Shown: positions 1 to 8,068, numbered from the stretch's first letter. The stretch is 12,707 nt of DNA from Candidatus Woesearchaeota archaeon (GCA_030591125.1 JAUVBP010000011.1:1-12707), one strand, 5' to 3'. Notes: generated by a model not told the origin, from the letters alone. Program-made: numbers and translations.

Positions 1-176
1 ATATCACAGACGATGAGTTCAGCCACCACGTAAATGCGGATAAGAACGACTTCGCAAGCTGGATAGGACATGTCTTCGATAATAAGGAGCTTGCAGAAGC
101 ATTGCAGCCACTGACTGACAAGAAAGACAGCCAGATAGCATTATTGAAACATGTAGTGGCAGATAAGAAATCATAA
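1..176 (+). CDS. C-terminal fragment of an HHxN/NDFxxW-domain (DUF5752-like) protein
   Basis: Reading frame 3 is open from the window edge to a TAA at 174-176, giving 57 residues; the start lies outside the window. The fragment has FSHHVN, then NDFASW, then LAEAL. The same order (FEHHAN, NDFGNW, LANSL) occurs near the N-terminus of the next gene, so the two proteins share a domain. From memory the pattern fits the archaeal family DUF5752, whose function is unknown. Here the domain ends the protein, whereas in the neighbour it begins it. No membrane segment is visible. The reading frame and the resemblance are read directly from the sequence; the family name is less certain. Confidence 0.7.
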   Translation, partial: ITDDEFSHHVNADKNDFASWIGHVFDNKELAEALQPLTDKKDSQIALLKHVVADKKS

Positions 177-223
177 AATCCTCCACATTCATTTTGGCAG
201 ATGGATTTTATGGTGAAATTTTT
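172..223 (+). terminator. Stem-loop overlapping the upstream stop codon, followed by a T-run
   Basis: CATAAAATCC (172-181) and GGATTTTATG (203-212) form a perfect 10-base inverted repeat with a 21-base loop. The left arm contains the TAA stop of the upstream fragment. Five Ts follow at 219-223. Archaeal termination depends mainly on T-runs, so the stem may instead protect the mRNA 3' end. The terminator role is inferred. Confidence 0.4.
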
Positions 224-233
224 GTGCATGATC

Positions 234-246
234 ATAATAATAAATT
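234..246 (+). promoter_or_regulatory. Possible AT-rich promoter for the gene at 290
   Basis: The run ATAATAATAAATT lies about 45-55 bases before the chosen ATG. A start site 25 bases further on would give a leader of roughly 25 bases that still contains the GAGGTGAG site. The match to an archaeal TATA box is weak, and no clear BRE is seen. Confidence 0.2.
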
Positions 247-277
247 GATGTAAAGAGCATCACGCGCAGTGGCGCAT

Positions 278-285
278 GAGGTGAG
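278..285 (+). promoter_or_regulatory. Ribosome binding site that fixes the start at 290
   Basis: GAGGTGAG lies 4 bases before ATG 290. It matches the archaeal SD complement of CACCTC. The longer reading from GTG 269 would put this site inside the coding region, so ATG 290 is preferred. Confidence 0.6.
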
Positions 286-289
286 ATAT

Positions 290-1120
290 ATGCCTAAAAA
301 AGAGACAACAAGTGACGCTAAAGTGACAGATACAGGAATCAGTCCTGAGAATGCTTTCATACTGAATACCGGAGAACCGATAATGAGCCTGCAGGCGCTC
401 TACCAAAACTTGCAGGACATGGACCAGACAGTATTTGAGCATCATGCAAATGAAGAGAGGAATGATTTCGGTAACTGGGTAAAGGATATCCACAAGGATT
501 ACAGGCTTGCCAACAGCCTGTTCTCCGCAAAGACACAGGAAGAGAGTGCAAAAGCAGTCGGTGAACACATATACAGCCTGCAGAAGAATATTGAGCAGGA
601 GAACAAGAGTATCGCACTGGATGCTAAAGGTGAGACTGCTGCAGAGCGGCTTGAGAAGATCCTCTGCGAAGCTGTGAAGCGCAAGACAAGACCTGCCAGG
701 ATCACAGATACGACGGAAAAAAGCAAAGTCAGGAAAGAGGGGTCAAGATTAGGAAAAATGAAAGCATTGCTCGCTCCGAAAGAGGAAGCCAGCTCAGGCC
801 CAACTGCCCAAGAACTGATTGAGTCAACAGTAGCTGCAAAAGGCTCATGTGAAGAACTGATAAAGTTCACAGAGTCTAAAGGATTCCCTGCTCAGTTCAA
901 GGATGAATTCACATCAATATTCTCTAGCAAGAGCTTGAGCACATTCAAGAGTGATATGAGTAAACTATTCAGCATAAGCACAAAAAAGACTGAAGAGCAA
1001 GAGCTCACATGTGCTGTAGGACCGAAAGCAGCTGCCAAAGTGAAGGCATTGGCCAAGCTGCCTGTGAACACTAAGACTGATGACAAGGTCATCACTCATC
1101 TCAAGAAGGTGTATAGATGA
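290..1120 (+). CDS. Unknown helical protein with N-terminal HHxN/NDFxxW domain, partner of the MinD-like ATPase
   Basis: The product is 276 residues from ATG 290, chosen because of the GAGGTGAG site 4 bases upstream. Residues about 21-98 resemble the archaeal DUF5752 type: a short strand with NTGEPI, a helix, FEHHAN at 49-54, NDFGNW at 58-63, and LANSL at 73-77. The rest is charged, Lys/Glu-rich and probably helical. A linker rich in Ser, Pro and Glu sits near residues 150-170, and a second helical part follows. There is no signal peptide, membrane segment or catalytic motif. Its stop overlaps the start of the ATPase gene by 4 bases (ATGA), so the two are translationally coupled. Such coupling is common for ParA/MinD-type ATPases and their adaptor or cargo proteins. 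An adaptor role here is only an inference, and the function is unknown. Confidence 0.8.
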   Translation: MPKKETTSDAKVTDTGISPENAFILNTGEPIMSLQALYQNLQDMDQTVFEHHANEERNDFGNWVKDIHKDYRLANSLFSAKTQEESAKAVGEHIYSLQKNIEQENKSIALDAKGETAAERLEKILCEAVKRKTRPARITDTTEKSKVRKEGSRLGKMKALLAPKEEASSGPTAQELIESTVAAKGSCEELIKFTESKGFPAQFKDEFTSIFSSKSLSTFKSDMSKLFSISTKKTEEQELTCAVGPKAAAKVKALAKLPVNTKTDDKVITHLKKVYR

Positions 1121-1893
1121 TGGAAGACGGAAAGATACTAGGGATAATATCGATCAAAGGAGGGGTAGGAAAGACCACTGCAGTGTCTAACCTCGGAGCG
1201 GTATTGGCAAAGAGGTTCAACAAGAAAGTGCTTCTCGTGGATGGGAACATAACAGCACCCAATCTGGGGCTTCATCTTGGCATCCTCAATTCCAAACACA
1301 CCTTGCATGACGTGCTATACAATCAGGTCCCGATATGGAACGCGATCCAGAAGTCAGAACATGGCTTTGACGTGCTCATAGGGTCTCTTGTCCCGAAGAA
1401 GGACCAGAAAGGAAGGGTCAACCCTTACAAGCTGCACAACAGGCTTTCGCAGATAAAGAAGGATTATGACCTGATACTGATCGACTCATCACCCAACATA
1501 AATGATGAGATGCTATCCACTATGATCGCTGCAGACGAACTTCTGGTCATCACCAGCCCTGACTACCCTACTCTCAGCTGTACGATGCATGCAGTGAAGG
1601 TCGCTAAAGAGAGGAAGACTCCGATAGCAGGTCTTGTCCTCAACAAGGTCAGGCACAAGAAGTTTGAGATATCTGCCGATGAGATCGAAAGCTCGACAGG
1701 CGTCCCTGTACTTTCAGTCATAGGTGATGATGTCAAGGTGCTTGAATCACTGTCAAAGACCACACCTGCATCCATATGTTCACCGAACAAGGATTTCACG
1801 ATCGAATACAGTCTTCTGGCCTCTAAGCTCACTGGAGATGACTATGAGGATCCTAGACTGTTGTCAAAGATAAAGAGAGTATTCGGTAAGTAA
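1117..1893 (+). CDS. minD: MinD/ParA-type P-loop ATPase with MinD-like membrane-targeting tail
   Basis: The 258-residue protein is of usual length for archaeal MinD. It has the deviant Walker A motif KGGVGKTT at 14-21, with the signature lysine K14. The switch I/Walker A' region is VLLVDGN at 38-44, and Walker B is LILIDSSP at 119-126. The C-terminus, LLSKIKRVFGK (248-258), is a short basic amphipathic stretch much like the membrane-targeting tails of bacterial MinD. These ATPases dimerise on ATP and bind a surface, which is the membrane for MinD and the nucleoid for ParA. The tail argues for membrane binding. The gene overlaps its upstream neighbour by ATGA; ATG 1120 is an equally possible start. 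A glycogen gene cluster starts 61 bases downstream. It could serve chromosome or division-site placement, or position another cargo. The family call is firm; the cargo is unknown. Confidence 0.9.
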   Translation: MMEDGKILGIISIKGGVGKTTAVSNLGAVLAKRFNKKVLLVDGNITAPNLGLHLGILNSKHTLHDVLYNQVPIWNAIQKSEHGFDVLIGSLVPKKDQKGRVNPYKLHNRLSQIKKDYDLILIDSSPNINDEMLSTMIAADELLVITSPDYPTLSCTMHAVKVAKERKTPIAGLVLNKVRHKKFEISADEIESSTGVPVLSVIGDDVKVLESLSKTTPASICSPNKDFTIEYSLLASKLTGDDYEDPRLLSKIKRVFGK

Positions 1894-1954
1894 TTGGTCG
1901 TGTAAGCTGTCGTCTGCACACAGCAGGCACTCCACCACATCTTGGGGGAAGATT

Positions 1955-3790
1955 ATGGTAGAGGAAAAAAGAGGTAAAGATAAACATAGTAATGCTGACT
2001 GCCTTTTCGAAGTCTCGTGGGAGGTATGTAATAAGGTCGGCGGGATAAACACAGTCATAAAGAGCAAGATACCCCATATGCAGAAGGAGTATGGTAAGAA
2101 CTATTATCTCATCGGCCCCTATTTCTATGATAAGGTGAAAGGAGAATTCGAAGAGCACGTATTCCCTGATGAATGCAAGAATATATGTGACGGCCTGAGA
2201 GAGCTAGGCATAGTGCCACATTACGGAAAATGGTTAGTGGAAGGAGAACCTAACACCATACTTCTTGATTTCCAGCCATTCTTCACCAAAAAAGACGAGA
2301 TTAAGGCACAACTGTGGGAAAGATATAAGATAGATTCACTGGATGCAGGATTCGAGTTTGACGAACCTGTCGTCTGGTCCTGGGCTGCAGGCCTGCTTAT
2401 AGAGAGTTTCTACAAACATTACACTGACAAGAAAGTAGTGGCCATATTCCATGAATGGATCTCAGGGGCAGGATTACTGCGATTGAAGTCTTCCAAAGCA
2501 CGGATCGGTACGATTTTCGTGACGCATGCTACTGTAGTCGGAAGGAGTCTGTCTGATGCAGGCATCGACATATACCATCCGGATGAAGAAGGGCGCTGCC
2601 TCCTGGACGTTGCAGACTTTGACAAGAAGTCCTGCGAGCAGGGGGTGCATTCCAAACATCAGATAGAGAAGGCGAGTGCGCACAACGCTGACGTGTTCGC
2701 CACAGTCTCTGAGATCACCAGCCTTGAAGCTGAGAAGATAATTCAGAAGAGACCTGACATAATACTCCCAAACGGACTGAACTTCGACGAGTTCCCGACA
2801 ATAGATGAGAACTCGATACGGCATAAGAGATACCGTGACAAGATATACCATTTTCTCCTCCAATATTTCTTTCCCTACTATTCATTGGATATTGAGAACA
2901 CCCTGATATATTTCATCGCGAGCAGGTATGAGATCCATGACAAGGGAATAGATGTATTCATAAGGGCACTCGGGAAGCTTAATCAGAGGATGCGTGCTGA
3001 AGCGACAGAAAAGAACATTGTTGCATTCTTCTGGGTCCCATCAGGTGTGCGGAGTGTGAAGCAAGAGATTGTGGAGAACAAGGTGAAGTTCAAGGATATA
3101 GAAGACAGCCTCAAAGAGAATGCAGAACATGTGATGTGGCACCTGCTCAACACGATAGTCGCTGACAAGCCAATAACTAAATCCGCGATATTCACTGACA
3201 GGTTCATAAACGAGATCAAGAGCAAAGTGCTGAGGTTCAAGCATGACGCTCCTGCACCTCCACTATGCACACACGAGTTGATAGATCCAAATGACAGGAT
3301 CATGCAGATGTTCAGGGAGAACAACCTGCTGAACGATGAGAATGACAAGGTGAAAGTGATATTCTATCCCACATACCTGGGAGGTGCCGATGGTCTGCTT
3401 GACATGACATACTATGAATGCATGCAAGGGTCGCACTTCGGGGTGTTCCCTTCATTCTACGAACCATGGGGATATACACCTCTTGAGGCAGGAGCGCTTG
3501 GCGTCCCTTCCGTGACGACCGACCTTGCAGGTTTCGGAAGGCACATCATGAGCCACAAGAATGAAGATAAAGGAGGGATATTCATCCTGAAACGGATGGG
3601 AAAGCATGACGATGAGGTCGTAGACGAGTTATACAGGATATTAGAGAATCACGCCACAGTATCGAGGAAGAAAAGAGTTGATTACAAGCTCGAGGCAAGG
3701 AGGCTGGCAGGTCTGGCAGATTGGGATCTGCTTGCAGAGAAGTACTTTGAAGGGTGTAATATCGCTATCAATAAGATTTTCGGCAGCTAG
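1955..3790 (+). CDS. Glycogen synthase, eukaryote-type GT3 family
   Basis: The enzyme transfers glucose from an NDP-glucose donor to the non-reducing end of an alpha-1,4-glucan in the cytoplasm. The 611-residue protein follows the GT3 order closely. The N-terminal donor loop is EVCNKVGGI (23-31). Then come HEW at 166-168, THATVVGRSL from 190, AHNADVFATVSEIT, and RPDIILPNGLN ending at 276. EPWGYTPLE at 503-511 carries the retaining GT-B E-x7-E pair (E503, E511), followed by GVPSVTTDLAGFG. These match animal/fungal GYS rather than bacterial GlgA (GT5). Near the C-terminus a basic stretch (R571, K572, K573, R574, K578, R582, R583) lies where GYS enzymes have the arginine-rich glucose-6-P-sensing helix, but it is poorer in Arg. 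The upstream site GGGGGAAG (1944-1951) is a weak SD. It is the first gene of the glycogen cluster. Family assignment is strong; the donor (UDP- or ADP-glucose) is not shown. Confidence 0.93.
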   Translation: MVEEKRGKDKHSNADCLFEVSWEVCNKVGGINTVIKSKIPHMQKEYGKNYYLIGPYFYDKVKGEFEEHVFPDECKNICDGLRELGIVPHYGKWLVEGEPNTILLDFQPFFTKKDEIKAQLWERYKIDSLDAGFEFDEPVVWSWAAGLLIESFYKHYTDKKVVAIFHEWISGAGLLRLKSSKARIGTIFVTHATVVGRSLSDAGIDIYHPDEEGRCLLDVADFDKKSCEQGVHSKHQIEKASAHNADVFATVSEITSLEAEKIIQKRPDIILPNGLNFDEFPTIDENSIRHKRYRDKIYHFLLQYFFPYYSLDIENTLIYFIASRYEIHDKGIDVFIRALGKLNQRMRAEATEKNIVAFFWVPSGVRSVKQEIVENKVKFKDIEDSLKENAEHVMWHLLNTIVADKPITKSAIFTDRFINEIKSKVLRFKHDAPAPPLCTHELIDPNDRIMQMFRENNLLNDENDKVKVIFYPTYLGGADGLLDMTYYECMQGSHFGVFPSFYEPWGYTPLEAGALGVPSVTTDLAGFGRHIMSHKNEDKGGIFILKRMGKHDDEVVDELYRILENHATVSRKKRVDYKLEARRLAGLADWDLLAEKYFEGCNIAINKIFGS

Positions 3791-3809
3791 ACAGGAAAGA
3801 TTAATAAGA

Positions 3810-3840
3810 GCATATATGCTTAATACTATAAAAAGAGGGA
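3810..3840 (+). promoter_or_regulatory. Possible internal promoter and SD before the GalT-like gene
   Basis: The 55-base gap after the synthase holds the palindrome GCATATATGC (3810-3819), an A/T-rich CTATAAAA (3825-3832) and GAGGGA (3835-3840), which ends 5 bases before ATG 3846. The SD is plausible. Only the first TATA-like box is far enough upstream to place a start site before the ATG, and such a transcript would be almost leaderless. Confidence 0.3.
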
Positions 3841-3845
3841 TTTGA

Positions 3846-4820
3846 ATGGAATTGAGGAAAGATTATATCCTTGACCGCTGGGTCATCATAGCTCCTGATA
3901 GGGGAAAGAGGCCTGAAGAGTTCAAGAGTGAGGATGATATCTATGCCCATGACAAAGGCGCCGGGAGCTGTTTCTTCTGCCCGGGAAACGAATCACAGAC
4001 ACCTCCGGAGATCGGCAGGATAAAGGATGATTCTACAGGGAAATGGAAGATACGTTGGTTCGCGAACAAGTTCCCTGCTGTTGACAAGACTAGTACTCCT
4101 GCAGTGAAGACAGACAACACGTTCTTCACATATGGTGATGCGTATGGTGATCACCAGGTCATTGTAGAGACACCTGATCACTCTAAACAGCTTCCTGACC
4201 TGAGTGAAGATGAGATAATGCAGCTGCTCAAGGTATTCTCCCACAGGGTTGACGAACTGGGCGACCAGCCAGGCACAAAATATGTCTCCATCTTCAAGAA
4301 TTCGGGGCCAAAAGCAGGGACTTCCATAATCCACTCGCATTGTCAGTTGATAACACTCAATAAGGTACCTCCTGACATCCAGGAGAAGCTTGATGCGATA
4401 AAGAAATTTGAGTCCTGCCCTTACTGCGACATCATTAAGACAGAGAGCAAGAGCCTTAGGCATGTGCACGAGGATGACACGACGCTGACCTTCACCCCTT
4501 ATGCCTCGAGATTCAACTTCGAGGTATGGATATTTCCGAAGCATCATTACAAGAGATTCAGCGATTTCTCAGATGATGAACTGTTTGACGTCGCTGCTGC
4601 ACTGAAACGGGTCTTGAGGAAACTGAAGGAACTCAACGCGAACTTCAATATTGGGTTCTTCTATGCCCCTGAAGGGGAGGATCTGCATTTCCACATAGAG
4701 ATCATGCCACGCATAGCGAATTGGGCCGGCTTTGAGCTCAGCACAGGCGTGGTAATAAATGTGGTGAGTCCTGAAGACGCGGCAAAGTTCTATAAAGGAG
4801 AACATAAGCAGGAGTCATAA
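3846..4820 (+). CDS. galT: GalT-like HIT-superfamily hexose-1-phosphate nucleotidyltransferase
   Basis: The 324-residue protein aligns with galactose-1-phosphate uridylyltransferase. It has DRWVIIAPDRGKRP (10-23) and the zinc pair C42-x-x-C45. TPDHSKQLPDLS holds H112, equivalent to the third zinc ligand. HSHCQ at 163-167 has H163 as the zinc ligand, H165 as the nucleophile that carries the nucleotide, and Q167. A second CPYC (191-194) and a late HFHIE near 280 complete the fold. GalT swaps UMP between UDP-glucose and galactose-1-P. Relatives with an HSHxQ-type motif include ADP-glucose phosphorylases. The gene sits between glycogen synthase and phosphoglucomutase, with no pyrophosphorylase or GalE/GalK nearby. 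Making NDP-glucose from glucose-1-P is therefore a reasonable alternative role. The superfamily is certain; the substrate is not. Confidence 0.87.
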   Translation: MELRKDYILDRWVIIAPDRGKRPEEFKSEDDIYAHDKGAGSCFFCPGNESQTPPEIGRIKDDSTGKWKIRWFANKFPAVDKTSTPAVKTDNTFFTYGDAYGDHQVIVETPDHSKQLPDLSEDEIMQLLKVFSHRVDELGDQPGTKYVSIFKNSGPKAGTSIIHSHCQLITLNKVPPDIQEKLDAIKKFESCPYCDIIKTESKSLRHVHEDDTTLTFTPYASRFNFEVWIFPKHHYKRFSDFSDDELFDVAAALKRVLRKLKELNANFNIGFFYAPEGEDLHFHIEIMPRIANWAGFELSTGVVINVVSPEDAAKFYKGEHKQES

Positions 4821-4902
4821 AATTATTAGCAGACGACTAATTCAGCACTAACGTAGTGAGCCTGTTCAACCCTGGTTGGGAAAGAGATGTAGAACGTATC
4901 AA

Positions 4903-4907
4903 AGGTG
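4903..4907 (+). promoter_or_regulatory. Ribosome binding site in the 93-base gap before the mutase
   Basis: AGGTG sits 6 bases before ATG 4914 and supports that start. The rest of the gap (4821-4902) holds only a weak 5-base dyad, CACTA/TAGTG (4846-4850 and 4854-4858). I see no convincing TATA box, so read-through from upstream is likely. Confidence 0.5.
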
Positions 4908-4913
4908 TGATAA

Positions 4914-6251
4914 ATGGTAAAGGAGAAGATTTTCAAGGCATATGATATAAGAGGTATATATCCTGATCAGCTTGATGAGGATACCGCATATAAACTAGGA
5001 CGTGCATTCGTCACATTTCTCAGATGTAAAGAAGTATGCGTAGGACAGGACATGAGGACCAGTTCACCAAGTCTATTCAAGGAACTTGCCAGAGGGTTGA
5101 CTGATCAGGGCGCTGATGTCGTAGACATCGGCTACTGCAGCACACCATATTTCTATTTTGGCACTTCAGATCACGAGGCAGGGATCATGGTGACCGCGTC
5201 GCACAACCCTGCAGAGTACAACGGTTTCAAGATGTGCAGGGACGGGACCGTCCCTATAGGTGGTGATTCAGGCATACAGGACATAAAACAGATGGTGATA
5301 GATGGCACGTTCACAGACCCGGAAAAGAAAGGGACGATCACCAAAAAAGACCTGATGCAGGACTTCCTTGCGCATAACCTGAAACATCTCAATCCGAGAA
5401 AAGGAAAGCGGCTGAAGCTTGTCGTGGATACTGCCAACGGAATGGGCGGTTATACATTTCCGAAAGTCTTTGAGAAAGTTGATGCGGAACTTATCCCTCT
5501 ATATTTTGATATAGACATGTCATTCCCGAACCACGAGGCAGATCCATTGAAGGTAGAGAACACTCTTGACCTCCAGAAGGCAGTTGTCGATAACAATGCT
5601 GATTTCGGAGTCTCTATAGATGGTGATGCCGATAGATGCGTATTCATAGATGAGAGAGGCAATTACATCAGCGCAGACATAATGACTGCTCTTGTAGCAA
5701 AGGAACTGCTTAAGACCCATCCTGGTGCGACGATACTCTATGACCTACGATCGAGCTGGGCCACAAAAGAAACAATAGAAGAGAATGGTGGAAAGCCTGT
5801 CACATGCAGGGTAGGTCATGCGTTCATAAAGAAGCAGATGCGCGAGGAAGATGCGTTATTTGCTGGGGAGCTGTCAGGACATTTCTATCTCAAGGATTCG
5901 TTTTTCACAGAGAGTTCGATAATATCCACTTTTCTCGTGATGAATCTGCTTGATGAGGAAGGAAAGACATTATCCGAGCTCATCGCTCCATTGAAGCGGT
6001 ATGTACCTAGCGGAGAGATAAACTCTAAGGTAGAGGATAAGCAGGCAAAGATGGATACTCTTGTCGAGAAATATAAGGGAGGAGCAAAGATGATATCACA
6101 TCTCGACGGCATAAAGCTTGAGTTCGACGACTGGTGGTTCAATGTCCGTGCTTCTAACACCGAATCGCTCCTCAGGCTGAACCTTGAGGCCAAGACAAAA
6201 GAGAAGATGGAGGAGATGCGGGACAGGATACTCGCAGAGATACGGTCATGA
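4914..6251 (+). CDS. Phosphomannomutase/phosphoglucomutase (alpha-D-phosphohexomutase)
   Basis: The enzyme interconverts hexose 6- and 1-phosphates through a phosphoserine, linking glucose-6-P to the glucose-1-P needed for glycogen. The 445-residue protein is typical in length and has all four family sites. FKAYDIRG (7-14) opens domain 1. The catalytic-serine loop TASHNP has S96. The metal site DGDADR is at 236-241. The sugar-binding loop GELSGH is at 318-323, and the phosphate-binding loop RASNTE at 412-417. GExSGH is the form seen in enzymes using glucose and/or mannose phosphates, so dual PGM/PMM activity is likely; GlmM-type specificity is less likely. The stop overlaps the debranching-enzyme start by ATGA, so the two are translated together. 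An SD, AGGTG, lies 6 bases before the ATG. Confidence 0.93.
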   Translation: MVKEKIFKAYDIRGIYPDQLDEDTAYKLGRAFVTFLRCKEVCVGQDMRTSSPSLFKELARGLTDQGADVVDIGYCSTPYFYFGTSDHEAGIMVTASHNPAEYNGFKMCRDGTVPIGGDSGIQDIKQMVIDGTFTDPEKKGTITKKDLMQDFLAHNLKHLNPRKGKRLKLVVDTANGMGGYTFPKVFEKVDAELIPLYFDIDMSFPNHEADPLKVENTLDLQKAVVDNNADFGVSIDGDADRCVFIDERGNYISADIMTALVAKELLKTHPGATILYDLRSSWATKETIEENGGKPVTCRVGHAFIKKQMREEDALFAGELSGHFYLKDSFFTESSIISTFLVMNLLDEEGKTLSELIAPLKRYVPSGEINSKVEDKQAKMDTLVEKYKGGAKMISHLDGIKLEFDDWWFNVRASNTESLLRLNLEAKTKEKMEEMRDRILAEIRS

Positions 6252-8068
6252 GGATAAGCCACGACCTTCCAGGCTGTGCAGTGCGGAAAGATGATTGCGA
6301 TAGTGCATCATTCACGCTCACGAATGGCATAGGTGGTTTCCTTTTTCTTTCGCAGCCTGCAGATTCTAAATTCAATGGTCTTTTCCTGCAGGACAATGAT
6401 GAGATGTACAAGACAGTAGATGATATGAGGCTCGCAGATTCAGGACCGGTAGAGATAGAGCATCATGAGAGTTATGTCCGCAGGATACATGATGATAATA
6501 TTGAGGAACTGCGACTGCCTCAGGGCATCAATGGGCTGAAGTATTCTCTCACTAAAAAAGCAGAGATACTGCTTGACCTGGATTGCAGACGTGTCGATGA
6601 TCTCAGGAGTTTCGGAAGGATATACACTACCCGGGTTGAAGAGAAAAGAGTGATAGTGAAGTTCACGAAACAGACAGACCAGCGCGAAGACGGGACTGAT
6701 GGCGTTGAAGAATGGAACATGTTCCTTGCTATTGAACCGAAAGATTTCAACCCGCATTCTGATCTCTCTCCTGTAGACAGATGGCATGAGAAACATTATC
6801 GCTATGACTCTGAAAGACAGGACTTCCCGGATCATAGGCACGTACACAATCCCTTGAAAATAAGGACAAAAAGCATGTTGATTGCATACGGAAAGACAAA
6901 AGAAGATGCGTTGTCAGAACTCGAGAAACTGAAGGCATACAAGTTCAAACAGAGGAACAGGAGGCATCACGACACATCAAGGAATCCTTCAGAAGACAAT
7001 GCATTTGCATGTGCAAAAGTGTCTCTTGAGAAGTCTAAGGTCCTGCATGCAGGGTTGACACGGCTATACGCAGGCTATCCCTGGTTCTTCCAGTTCTGGT
7101 CAAGGGATGAGAACATATCCCTCGGCGCATTCATCAGGATGCACAAGTTCGACCTGGTCAAAGATGTGCTTATGCAGTACCTGCACAACATTGGTGCTGA
7201 TGGACGGCTTCCTAACAGATTACCCTCTTCAGACCTGAGATCAGCTGATGGTATCGGCTGGTTCTGGAAAAGGATATCTGACTTCATATCAGAATTAGAT
7301 GATGCGGATCTGATAGACACTTATCTATCGAAAAAAGAGCTTGAAGAGATCAAGGACCGGCTGGGTGAGTCCATCACAAGGATAGTGAAGAACCATATGA
7401 AAGATGGATTCATAATCAATAACACTAACGAGACATGGATGGATACAGAATGGCAAGGCCAGGACGGAAGGCCTGGTGTGCGGATCGAGATACAGGCAAT
7501 GCACCTCAACATGTTACGTCTCATGTACACGTTAAGCGATGATGAGCGATATAAAAAGATGGAAGAGGATCTCCAGGAAAAAGTCATAGAGAAATTCTGG
7601 AACGGAGATATACTATCCGACGGTCTTGATGACTTGACAGTGCGGCCGAACATATTCATAGCATATTATGTATATCCTGAGCTTCTTTCGAAAGAAGACT
7701 GGAAAAGATGTTTCAGCACAGCACTCGACAAACTATGGCTCGGATGGGGCGGACTTGCATCGATAGAGACTGACCACCCGCTATTCACCGACAGGTATAC
7801 CGGCAGTACTGATCAGAGCTATCATCGAGGAGACTCATGGTACTGGATCAACAATCTTACAGCACTCTGCCTGCATCAGGTAGATAAGGATATGTTCAGT
7901 GAGAAGATAGAGAAGATCATCGCTGCAAGTTCAGAGGAGATACTCTGGCATGGATCAGTAGGTGATCATGCAGAGGTCAGTTCAGCAGCACAGCTGGAAT
8001 CGAAAGGCGCTCTTGCTCAGACATGGAGCGCAGCGATGTTCATAGAGATGATGATGGAAATAAAATGA
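6248..8068 (+). CDS. Glycogen debranching enzyme, amylo-alpha-1,6-glucosidase (GH133-type)
   Basis: The protein hydrolyses alpha-1,6 branch stubs of glycogen. It is 606 residues and has the prokaryotic two-part layout. The N-terminal domain carries TNGIGG (25-30) and KFNGLF (41-46), matching the TNGLGG...YHGLL pattern of the GDE N-domain. A six-hairpin alpha/alpha catalytic domain follows, with AGYPWFFQFWSRDE (275-288, D287) and WMDTEW (397-402). A segment with RIEIQ (E414, candidate catalytic acid) comes next, then YHRGDSWYWINNL and a final GALAQTWSAAMF. The separate 4-alpha-glucanotransferase half of animal AGL is absent, and no such gene is in the window. It overlaps the mutase gene before it and the kinase gene after it by 4 bases each, making a coupled mutase-debrancher-kinase unit. 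The family is certain; the catalytic residues are assigned by motif only. Confidence 0.9.
   Translation: MRISHDLPGCAVRKDDCDSASFTLTNGIGGFLFLSQPADSKFNGLFLQDNDEMYKTVDDMRLADSGPVEIEHHESYVRRIHDDNIEELRLPQGINGLKYSLTKKAEILLDLDCRRVDDLRSFGRIYTTRVEEKRVIVKFTKQTDQREDGTDGVEEWNMFLAIEPKDFNPHSDLSPVDRWHEKHYRYDSERQDFPDHRHVHNPLKIRTKSMLIAYGKTKEDALSELEKLKAYKFKQRNRRHHDTSRNPSEDNAFACAKVSLEKSKVLHAGLTRLYAGYPWFFQFWSRDENISLGAFIRMHKFDLVKDVLMQYLHNIGADGRLPNRLPSSDLRSADGIGWFWKRISDFISELDDADLIDTYLSKKELEEIKDRLGESITRIVKNHMKDGFIINNTNETWMDTEWQGQDGRPGVRIEIQAMHLNMLRLMYTLSDDERYKKMEEDLQEKVIEKFWNGDILSDGLDDLTVRPNIFIAYYVYPELLSKEDWKRCFSTALDKLWLGWGGLASIETDHPLFTDRYTGSTDQSYHRGDSWYWINNLTALCLHQVDKDMFSEKIEKIIAASSEEILWHGSVGDHAEVSSAAQLESKGALAQTWSAAMFIEMMMEIK

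Noticed and set aside
264..275. GCGC-AGTG-GCGC mini-hairpin before the SD of the gene at 290
   Set aside because: Only 4 base pairs; it can arise by chance and has no supporting context.
269..289. Longer start (GTG 269) for the gene at 290
   Set aside because: It has no SD, and it would place the GAGGTGAG site inside the coding sequence. ATG 290 has that SD at good spacing.
4846..4858. CACTA/TAGTG dyad as an operator before the mutase
   Set aside because: It is short, with no TATA box nearby. It is too weak to call.
8023..8064. N-terminal extension of the ROK kinase
   Set aside because: It lies wholly within the debrancher gene in another frame, and the kinase fold begins after 8065. The ATGA overlap at 8065 matches the habit of its neighbours.
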